DNA of 5,248 nt from Candidatus Kapaibacterium sp. (GTDB lineage: Bacteria > Bacteroidota > Ignavibacteria > Kapaibacteriales > UBA961). This document shows, one piece after another, positions 1 through 4,874 of the stretch. Every line of letters starts with the position of its first letter. The first letter of the stretch is position 1. Made by a program: the position numbers and the translations under genes. Under the pieces are notes generated by a model. That model saw nothing but the letters and a program-made list of their open reading frames with translations. It was not told the DNA's origin and searched no databases. Where the stretch lies: positions 1 to 5,248 of the forward strand of contig JALRHN010000147.1 of NCBI GenBank assembly GCA_023259575.1. Direction: 5' to 3'.

Positions 1-176
1 AGTTTTACGTTATATGGAATTTTTATATCATCAGAATTCGATCCAAATTCAATAACCCAGCCTGTAGATATTAATTTGCCGAGTTCTTTGTTAGCTTCAC
101 GAAATGCAGTAGAATAATTATGGCAAATAGGTCCATAAATTTCGTCATGTGGGTAGATGATTTTAAAAGTATACAT
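1..176 (-). CDS. Unknown small phage protein, N-terminal part, cut by the left window edge
   Basis: An open minus-strand frame starts at ATG 176-174 and stays open to the window edge, giving 58 complete codons. It begins MYTFKIIYPHDEIYGPICHN and later contains the segment AFREANKELGKLISTGWVIE. The first part looks like a beta strand, followed by an amphipathic helix and a second strand ending in a Gly-Trp turn, so a small alpha/beta fold is likely. No catalytic motif, signal peptide or membrane segment is visible. I do not recognise the family. Only about 79 bases separate its start from the plus-strand gene at 256, and the two are divergent. No clear Shine-Dalgarno lies before the ATG, as for most minus-strand genes here. 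It is a real gene by codon pattern and context; function is unknown. Confidence 0.6.
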   Translation of the reverse strand, partial: MYTFKIIYPHDEIYGPICHNYSTAFREANKELGKLISTGWVIEFGSNSDDIKIPYNVK

Positions 177-191
177 ATTAGTTCTTGTACA

Positions 192-240
192 AAAGGATTA
201 AAAGAAGATTTTTTAGGAATCTTTTAATTATAATACCTTT
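192..240. promoter_or_regulatory. Divergent spacer with imperfect hairpin
   Basis: The spacer between the divergent genes holds nested inverted repeats. The outer arms are AAAGGATTA (192-200) and TAATACCTTT (231-240), complementary apart from one bulged base. The inner arms are AAGATT (205-210) and AATCTT (218-223) around a 7-base loop. The arms are AT-rich, so the structure would be weak in RNA and could instead be a protein-binding site. The hairpin would fall in the leader of the minus-strand gene if that gene starts from the palindromic -10 at 227-234. It is not a convincing terminator. Confidence 0.35.
227..234. promoter_or_regulatory. Palindromic -10-like box, possible bidirectional promoter
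   Basis: ATTATAAT is its own reverse complement, so a perfect TATAAT hexamer reads on the plus strand (229-234) and on the minus strand (232-227). It sits in the divergent spacer, 21 bases before the chosen plus-strand start at 256. A plus transcript would start near 241 and have a very short leader. A minus transcript would start near 220 and carry the inner hairpin. No good TTGACA-like -35 is found at the usual distance in either direction, so an extended or phage-specific promoter is possible. In DNA this AT-rich the match could be chance. Confidence 0.35.
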
Positions 241-255
241 GTTTTGAGGATGGGA

Positions 256-600
256 ATGAAGTTTCACAAGTCTAGTGATGATTATGAATATTATGGCTCA
301 ATTAATAAGAGAGCTGATTTACGTAAGAAGAATAAGTATGAGCGGTTAGAAGATGAAGAAGGTCTAAGGGATGAATTAGACGATCTTGCGGATGAGATTT
401 CTGAAGAATATTTGGGAATGTATGGTATTCACAATGTCACTAAATCTTTACCTAATAATGGTGTGATGGTTTACACTAATGATCCTGGTAAAATCTCTGA
501 TGAAGTTAAAAAGAGTATGCAGAGTATTCTTGGTAAATATAAGTTATTAATTAAGGAATCCAAGCATAAAGGAAATGATTTGGATAAGGTTTTAGACTAA
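256..600 (+). CDS. Unknown 114-residue charged protein, first gene of plus-strand pair
   Basis: A small cytosolic-type protein of unknown function. I chose ATG 256 because GAGGA (246-250) lies 5 bases before it; the in-frame TTG 244 and ATG 250 leave no room for a ribosome site. Residues 15-50 are very charged, Lys/Arg-rich then Asp/Glu-rich, and look helical or partly disordered. The segment EEYLGMYGIHNVTKSLPNNG leads into a likely strand (VMVYTND) and then a Lys-rich helix (KISDEVKKSMQSILGKYKLLI). This suggests a small alpha/beta domain with a charged N-terminal arm. No signal peptide, membrane segment, metal site or catalytic motif is seen. Its TAA overlaps the next ATG (TAATG), so the two are very likely co-translated. 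It lies on the strand opposite to the tail genes, which suggests a separate cassette with its own promoter. A role as nucleic-acid- or host-binding accessory protein is only a guess from its charge. Confidence 0.72.
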   Translation: MKFHKSSDDYEYYGSINKRADLRKKNKYERLEDEEGLRDELDDLADEISEEYLGMYGIHNVTKSLPNNGVMVYTNDPGKISDEVKKSMQSILGKYKLLIKESKHKGNDLDKVLD

Positions 601-797
601 TGGATAATGATAAGATTTTAATTGCTAATATTGCTAAGAGATTACTAAGAATTTCTGAATTATTAGATGAAACTGAAGAGCCTGAAAAAGCTGAGAATAT
701 TGCAGATTTAGCTGATAAAGTTGTTTCAGATGGAGTTGATATGTCTGAAGAAGAATTTGCTCAAATGCTTAAAGATTTAGGCTTAGAAGTTAATTAG
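600..797 (+). CDS. Unknown 65-residue acidic helical protein, second gene of plus-strand pair
   Basis: The ATG at 600 shares its A with the TAA stop of the gene before it. AAGG at 586-589 may help initiation, though the 10-base gap is long. The protein is strongly acidic. Residues 3-24 form one amphipathic helix (ILIANIAKRLLRISELLDE), 28-43 a second, and 50-62 a third (SEEEFAQMLKDLG), giving a likely small helical bundle. There are no Cys or His residues to suggest metal binding and no membrane segment. Its TAG stop (795-797) lies inside the end of the oppositely oriented 234-residue gene, an 8-base tail-to-tail overlap. The two small genes may act as a pair, for example as partners in a complex; that is inference from gene order and coupling only. 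Family not recognised. Confidence 0.68.
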   Translation: MDNDKILIANIAKRLLRISELLDETEEPEKAENIADLADKVVSDGVDMSEEEFAQMLKDLGLEVN

Positions 798-1494
798 CTC
801 TTTTAGGTAGTGTTTGCATATATTGTTGTAGGTTATCCATAATTCCTCCAACATTTACATTATTTTTGCTTGTATCTATTTGTGTAGGTGCTAATTTGAG
901 TGCATCGGCTCTGGCTGCGAGAATAAGTTGTATTTTTTCGAATTCTGAGATTGATAGTTTTGCAAATTCGTCTCTAGAAATTGTAACGATACCTTTAGCC
1001 ATATAATCCACTTCTACTATTAGGGGAATTACAGGTCTATCTTCTTGAGCTGTGCCGTTGAAGTATTTAAGGGCTGTATTGTAGATATAATTAGCTTCTT
1101 TTGCATCAATGTTAATATATCTAAAATATTCTTGGTAAATTTTATCAATAATATCGTATTTAATTTTAGCTAATAGTTGTCCATAGGAATCATTATATTC
1201 AACTCTTGCTTCATCGACACTATAGATCCATACCAGAGTTTTTTTAAGGATTTCTCTTTTTTCATATTCGCCTGAGAAATAATCCCCATCATTATCTTCT
1301 CTAAAGGAAAAAGCTTCAATTTCCATAGATTCTTTCCATGATAATTCTTTTAGGCAGCAAAGAATATAAGAATCTTTAATTGGAATTTTTAGTATAAATT
1401 CATCTTTATTTGCTTTAAGTTCATATTGATTATGTTCTTCTGGCAAATTTGAAAAGATTTCTATTAATTTATCTAAAGCTTGTTCTTTTGTCAT
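790..1494 (-). CDS. Probable tail-assembly chaperone-like protein (234 residues)
   Basis: Probably a cytosolic assembly factor for the phage tail, expressed with the tube-like proteins just upstream. Residues 30-48 form strands (EFILKIPIKDSYILCCLKEL), followed by LSWKESMEIE (51-60), an acidic stretch, then EKREILKKTLVWI (78-90). A 'LSW-[KE]-E ... KR-x-I/L ... W' layout is common in tail-assembly chaperones and in adaptor-type proteins that sit after the tube gene. Residues 105-145 are helical. PVIPLIVEVD (154-163) and SRDEFAKLSISEFEKIQLIL (173-192) make a second conserved-looking block, and the last 35 residues are Asn/Gln-rich and probably flexible. The start ATG (1494-1492) overlaps the TGA of the upstream gene as ATGA, with no separate ribosome site. 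It is the last gene of the minus-strand block here, so a tape-measure gene might be expected next but is not in the window. It could instead be a structural protein. Gene call firm, function tentative. Confidence 0.5.
   Translation of the reverse strand: MTKEQALDKLIEIFSNLPEEHNQYELKANKDEFILKIPIKDSYILCCLKELSWKESMEIEAFSFREDNDGDYFSGEYEKREILKKTLVWIYSVDEARVEYNDSYGQLLAKIKYDIIDKIYQEYFRYINIDAKEANYIYNTALKYFNGTAQEDRPVIPLIVEVDYMAKGIVTISRDEFAKLSISEFEKIQLILAARADALKLAPTQIDTSKNNVNVGGIMDNLQQYMQTLPKRAN
1491..1494 (-). other. ATGA overlap between second tube-like gene and chaperone-like gene
   Basis: TGA of the second tube-like gene overlaps the ATG of the 234-residue gene. No Shine-Dalgarno is visible before it. 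This is the third ATGA junction in the same operon. Confidence 0.6.
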
Positions 1495-2723
1495 AGTAGG
1501 TCTGCATAATTAATAGCGAATTCTGACACTGGGAAATTCTTGTATTTTGTGTCAGGAGTATTTAGTGAATTTCTTGCCACTCTTGCTATAAAATTATATT
1601 CGTGTTCATATCCTCTGTCTGTAGCTGAGAATTTGGGTTTTTGCCATTCTACATCATCAAAGGGGAAAAAGAAATCATTTCCAAAGTACATGGTTAAAGA
1701 TCCTGTATTGTTTAGATAAATCTCTCTTTCTGTTGAGTAAAATGTTATAGATCCTGTTACTTTTCGATTAGATATTTCAGCATATTTTGGTCCTATTTTA
1801 TCTCCATAATAGTTTTGTAAAGAATCTTGTGGAGTTGTATATACAAGTTCTACATTTTGAGATATATTTAAGGACATTTTGAGAAGTTTAAGTTCTGGTT
1901 CGCTTGTGTAATCTATTCTTTTTATTAATGCGCTATGTAATTCTTCTTTAGATTTGACAGTGGTGAACGATATCATGCAATCAATAATATTTGCTTTTCT
2001 GTATGGCAAATAATTAAAATTAGATTCATCATTATTGTTTTGGTAGATATCTGTCACTGGTTGAAATTCTTGAATGTCTGGTTTTCTAATAGAGAGGTTT
2101 GGATCTATCAGAATTTTACCGCCAATGAAATTACAATCAATATTAACAGAGCCTAAAGATTCTTGTCCATTTACTGAGAAGGATATATTTTGAAAGAATA
2201 CAGGTCCATAAGATTTGTGATTACTTATGGAAGATGCTGTCATTATTGGATATCCTGGAATAATTGATGCAGCATATAAGATTTTTTCTGAGTTTAAAGT
2301 TTCTGGATTTTCTGTATCTATTGTAATGAATGGATTAGTTTTAAAATTTCCAGAATATTTTTGTTGTTCGTAAGCTGGACTGTTAAATTGAATGCTTGTA
2401 TAGAGGGTTGGCACAGGCTTAAACACTTCAGAACCTGCATCATCATTATAACCATCTACCCAAATAGGATGCCAATTAGAAGAGTCATTAATATACATAT
2501 GTTCTGTGGCATCATCAAATTCTGTAGGGAGTAGGCTAGTAAAGTTAAATAAATTCCAAACGTATGAGCTTCTAAATTTAGCTTTACCTTTTGCTTTTGA
2601 AGTATCTACAGACAGCTTTAAGAATTTCCAGATTCCGTTATTAATTTTTGGAATACCTAGAATGAAGATATTGTTTCTTGAAGTGCTTGTGTCTTGTAAA
2701 GCTTGATTAAGATAGTAGATCAT
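1491..2723 (-). CDS. Tail-tube-like virion protein, second paralog (about 410 residues)
   Basis: Probably a structural tail protein with a tail-tube-type beta fold. I place the start at ATG 2723-2721 because it forms an ATGA overlap with the TGA of the upstream gene, matching the junctions at 3121 and 1494. An in-frame ATG at 2747 would add MARSNKRK but needs a 28-base overlap and has only a distant AGAG site; this remains possible. The C-terminal half resembles that of the 455-residue protein at 3118-4485. Parallel segments are NISFSVN (residues 179-185) with NITLNIN, LLKMSLNISQNVELVYT (280-296) with IQEINLTLSNQIDELFT, TGSITFYS (323-330) with EGSIKYFS, and DVEWQKP (357-363) with ELAWTPV. This indicates duplication of a tube-like gene. 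The N-terminal third is aromatic-rich (WNLFNF, NWHPIWVDGY) and has no obvious match in the other copy. No signal peptide or membrane helix is seen. It may be a tail terminator, a baseplate tube-like ring or a second tube protein. Confidence 0.6.
   Translation of the reverse strand: MIYYLNQALQDTSTSRNNIFILGIPKINNGIWKFLKLSVDTSKAKGKAKFRSSYVWNLFNFTSLLPTEFDDATEHMYINDSSNWHPIWVDGYNDDAGSEVFKPVPTLYTSIQFNSPAYEQQKYSGNFKTNPFITIDTENPETLNSEKILYAASIIPGYPIMTASSISNHKSYGPVFFQNISFSVNGQESLGSVNIDCNFIGGKILIDPNLSIRKPDIQEFQPVTDIYQNNNDESNFNYLPYRKANIIDCMISFTTVKSKEELHSALIKRIDYTSEPELKLLKMSLNISQNVELVYTTPQDSLQNYYGDKIGPKYAEISNRKVTGSITFYSTEREIYLNNTGSLTMYFGNDFFFPFDDVEWQKPKFSATDRGYEHEYNFIARVARNSLNTPDTKYKNFPVSEFAINYADLL
2720..2723 (-). 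other. ATGA overlap that resets the start of the second tube-like gene
   Basis: TGA of the 133-residue gene overlaps an in-frame ATG of the second tube-like gene. Its identity with the neighbouring ATGA junctions favours this ATG over the one 24 bases upstream at 2747. Confidence 0.55.
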
Positions 2724-3121
2724 TTTGCGCTTGTTAGATCTAGCCATTTAGATGTAAGCTCTCTGACTAGTTCGTATCTCATTTTTCCTACAGTTTCTTG
2801 GGAGATTGGCACTTGTTTGTTTGTTTCTGAGTCATTAAGGTTCCATGCTCTGAAGAAGTTAAGAATTACAAGTTTACAAAAAATAGAAGTTCTGACCATT
2901 GGAGCTCCTGTCACAGAGTTAATAATAGTTGCTTCTTCTAATATTTTGCTCATTGTATCAAAATCTCTTCCTGAGACATCGCAAGTTAATTCAATTTGAT
3001 TTTCATCTTCTTCTTCGCCTCTTAGGATCTTAATAGCGGAAGAAGTATCATTAATGCTTCCTTTTAGGACAAATCTAACCGTAATTTCGAATGTTTGATC
3101 AGGATCTATAAAAATACTCAT
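2720..3121 (-). CDS. Small tail-region protein with WNL motif (133 residues), possible assembly factor
   Basis: The start is ATG 3121-3119, overlapping the TGA of the upstream tube-like gene as ATGA. The frame extends further upstream, but only by running deep into that gene. The first 22 residues form a strand (FEITVRFVLKG). Residues 30-48 are acidic and lead into a second strand (IELTCDVSG), followed by helices at 52-66 and 78-92. The helix runs into FFRAWNLNDSETNKQVPIS (89-107), and a final helix covers 108-130. A helix leading into 'WNL-x-D' then 'VP-[IV]-[ST]-x-E' recurs in small phage proteins encoded next to major tail proteins, where tail-assembly chaperones are found. That family link is my reading of the pattern and is not proven. 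The gene lies between two paralogous tube-like genes and is coupled to both by 4-base overlaps, so equal co-expression with them is likely. No membrane segment or enzyme motif is seen. Confidence 0.55.
   Translation of the reverse strand: MSIFIDPDQTFEITVRFVLKGSINDTSSAIKILRGEEEDENQIELTCDVSGRDFDTMSKILEEATIINSVTGAPMVRTSIFCKLVILNFFRAWNLNDSETNKQVPISQETVGKMRYELVRELTSKWLDLTSAK
3118..3121 (-). other. ATGA overlap between tube-like gene and WNL gene
   Basis: ATG of the 133-residue gene and TGA of the tube-like gene share two bases. The bases before it contain no purine-rich ribosome site, so restart after termination is the likely way of starting. Confidence 0.6.
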
Positions 3122-4485
3122 GAATAATCGTTTGAAAACTCCAATACAGGAGATATTATAAAAGATTCTGACAAGAGCTGGAATTTTATCTCTTCTCCTG
3201 TATTTTCTGAGACACTTCCAAATGATCTTACAGGGGTCCATGCTAATTCTTGCAAATTGATTTTGAAATCTCCAGTATCAATTCTAATGCCTCCACCGTT
3301 TAAAGATGATGGGCCTGATAATATTTCTGCCATAGTAAAAGCTGATATTGGTGAAAAATATTTTATACTGCCTTCAAATTTTTGTCCATTAGAAGTCATA
3401 AGAAATGGATGTATATTATTTCTTTTTCTAGCATCTAAATTATTATGTATAGAATGCTTTGTAAACAATTCATCTATTTGATTTGACAATGTTAGGTTAA
3501 TTTCTTGTATTTGAAATGATGATATTGTTGTTCCTTGAAATCCTGTTACAAATTTATCATCTATTCTTGGATACAGATTGAAATTTCCACCATTTGCGCT
3601 AATATATGTTAATTTTGTATTTATACCTGATACTTGTCTTAAAGGGCCTATTTTATTTATATTTTCTCTAAAAGTATCTAAGTCATCGCTAATTAATGGC
3701 TGTAAATTTCTGTCAATATTAGATGCAAAAATGTCAGCCCTAACAGTTATAGGTCCGTTAGTATTTATATTTAAAGTTATATTATCAACAATACAATTTG
3801 AAATAATACCTTCTCTTAATGAAACTAGGGTAAAAGTAGCTTTTCTAGGCGATGAAACTGGATCATGATAAATAACTGTTTTTTCTATTGTTCTTGCGCC
3901 AGCGGTAGAAGGGTTGATTTGCAAGAATTTTTCTGTTCTATTAATTGCAGTTACGGTTGTTGTTTGAGGTCCTTCAGAATTATCCCAAGATGCTATAGTT
4001 ATTTGAAAAGGTGTAGGTATATCAGCAAACTCGGCTATATTCTTAAGATAGATTGTATTAGAATTTGTAGGCAATGTAACTGGATTTTGAGCAGGTGAAT
4101 TTTTGATGCCTGACATAGCTACAGTTGGAGTTCCTTGATATCCTTCGCAAGCTAAATCCCAAAGAGCTGAAAATGCATGATCAATATATCCAGAAGAATT
4201 AGCTAGTAATGGAAATTCAAGTGAGACCTTAAGAATTTGTTTTTGAACGGCTAAATTATTTGGAAAATTTCCTTCACCAGCAAATCTTTGAGAGATAGAT
4301 GCGTTTTGTTCGTATTCAAAACTAATATTAGAAGTTCTCAAACAATAATTGAAATTAATCTGATTTATATTAAAGCTAAAAAATGGCTCTACTGCATCAT
4401 TCTTGACTATAAAGAGAAGATCATTGTAGCCAGGTTCTAATCCTAAAATTGAATAGATATTTTTATATTCGTTATTGTAGGGCAT
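3118..4485 (-). CDS. Probable tail-tube protein, two-domain, with inserted beta domain (455 residues)
   Basis: Likely the main tail-tube or closely related tail ring protein. Start ATG 4485-4483 overlaps the upstream TAA (TAATG). Residues 33-93 are alternating strands (FFSFNINQINFNYCLRTSNI, ILKVSLEFPLLA), followed by a short helix (IDHAFSALWDLA, 101-112). Residues about 135-208 look like a separate small beta domain inserted here: IPTPFQITI, then TTTVTAI, then a YHDP end. The tube-like part resumes with ATFTLVSLREGIISN and NITLNINTNGPITVRADIFA (235-254). Residues about 285-445 form a second tube-like domain with LTLSNQIDELF, EGSIKYFS (371-378) and LQELAWTPV (411-419). Two tube folds in one chain is known for some trimeric tail tubes, which here is inference. 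The C-terminal half resembles the protein at 1491-2723. Its length is well above single-domain tube proteins of about 150-200 residues. Alternatives are a baseplate hub ring or a tail terminator. Confidence 0.6.
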   Translation of the reverse strand: MPYNNEYKNIYSILGLEPGYNDLLFIVKNDAVEPFFSFNINQINFNYCLRTSNISFEYEQNASISQRFAGEGNFPNNLAVQKQILKVSLEFPLLANSSGYIDHAFSALWDLACEGYQGTPTVAMSGIKNSPAQNPVTLPTNSNTIYLKNIAEFADIPTPFQITIASWDNSEGPQTTTVTAINRTEKFLQINPSTAGARTIEKTVIYHDPVSSPRKATFTLVSLREGIISNCIVDNITLNINTNGPITVRADIFASNIDRNLQPLISDDLDTFRENINKIGPLRQVSGINTKLTYISANGGNFNLYPRIDDKFVTGFQGTTISSFQIQEINLTLSNQIDELFTKHSIHNNLDARKRNNIHPFLMTSNGQKFEGSIKYFSPISAFTMAEILSGPSSLNGGGIRIDTGDFKINLQELAWTPVRSFGSVSENTGEEIKFQLLSESFIISPVLEFSNDYS

Positions 4486-4487
4486 TA
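4483..4487 (-). other. TAATG stop/start overlap, likely translational coupling
   Basis: On the minus strand TAATG joins the stop of the 129-residue gene to the start of the 455-residue tube-like gene. There is no clear Shine-Dalgarno upstream. Terminating ribosomes probably restart here, which would tie the output of the two genes together. Confidence 0.6.
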
Positions 4488-4874
4488 TGGAACCGTTTCA
4501 ATAGTAATCAAATCGTAAATAGACCAATCTACAAGTCCATTAGAATAAGTAGTTAAATTATTTCCAGGAGATACATATACATCTTCAACTCTATCAAATA
4601 AATCTGTTGTTGTTCCTAATAAAATTCTTGTATTTCTAGGAGTGTTTTTAGAAACTGTAGCAGTTAATGTTTTTGGTGTACCATTTTCACCATTTTTTGC
4701 AATCACTGTTACAATTAAATCATTTGAAATATTTGTATCAGTTGAAGCTGTAGACACTAACTTTCCAGAAAGATCGTATTTTGGGTCACTAATAGTATCG
4801 AGGCTATCAACAGGAGGGACGTAAACTGATAATCTTGATGCCTTATTTGACACTAGAAATTGTAGTTCTGCCAA
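4485..4874 (-). CDS. Unknown beta-rich probable virion protein (129 residues, TTG start)
   Basis: A compact protein rich in Thr, Ser, Asn and Val with many predicted strands, such as LIVTVIAKNG and TLTATVSKNT, then TRILLGTTTDLFDRVEDVYV. It ends in WSIYDLITIETVP and has no Cys, signal peptide or membrane segment. There is no ATG in the frame after the in-frame TAG at 4880-4878. TTG 4874-4872 is the best start, with AAAGGG at 4890-4885 ten bases before it. A GTG at 4853 would give 122 residues but has no ribosome site. An ATT codon at 4877 sits at the better 7-base spacing, though such starts are rare. The start overlaps the end of the fiber-like gene by 32 bases, and its TAA overlaps the ATG of the tube-like gene. 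Position between a fiber-like and a tube-like gene suggests a minor tail or decoration protein. Family not recognised. Confidence 0.6.
   Translation of the reverse strand: MAELQFLVSNKASRLSVYVPPVDSLDTISDPKYDLSGKLVSTASTDTNISNDLIVTVIAKNGENGTPKTLTATVSKNTPRNTRILLGTTTDLFDRVEDVYVSPGNNLTTYSNGLVDWSIYDLITIETVP

Noticed and set aside
205..224. Intrinsic terminator in the divergent spacer
   Set aside because: The stem is only six AT-rich pairs with no GC core, and no gene on either strand ends just before it.
2506..2999. Plus-strand open frames of 66 and 98 residues antisense to the tail genes
   Set aside because: They lie fully inside minus-strand genes with good protein character; the translations look like low-complexity shadow frames and have no ribosome site or link to the plus-strand pair.
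3122..3241. N-terminal extension of the WNL gene by 40 residues (MDPCKIIWKC...)
   Set aside because: It would overlap the tube-like gene by over 120 bases and its composition is basic and Cys-containing, unlike the rest; the ATGA start at 3121 explains the gene better.
3257..4098. Three plus-strand open frames of 74-96 residues inside the 455-residue tube-like gene
   Set aside because: Antisense shadows; one is Cys-rich in a way typical of misread frames, and none is supported by context.
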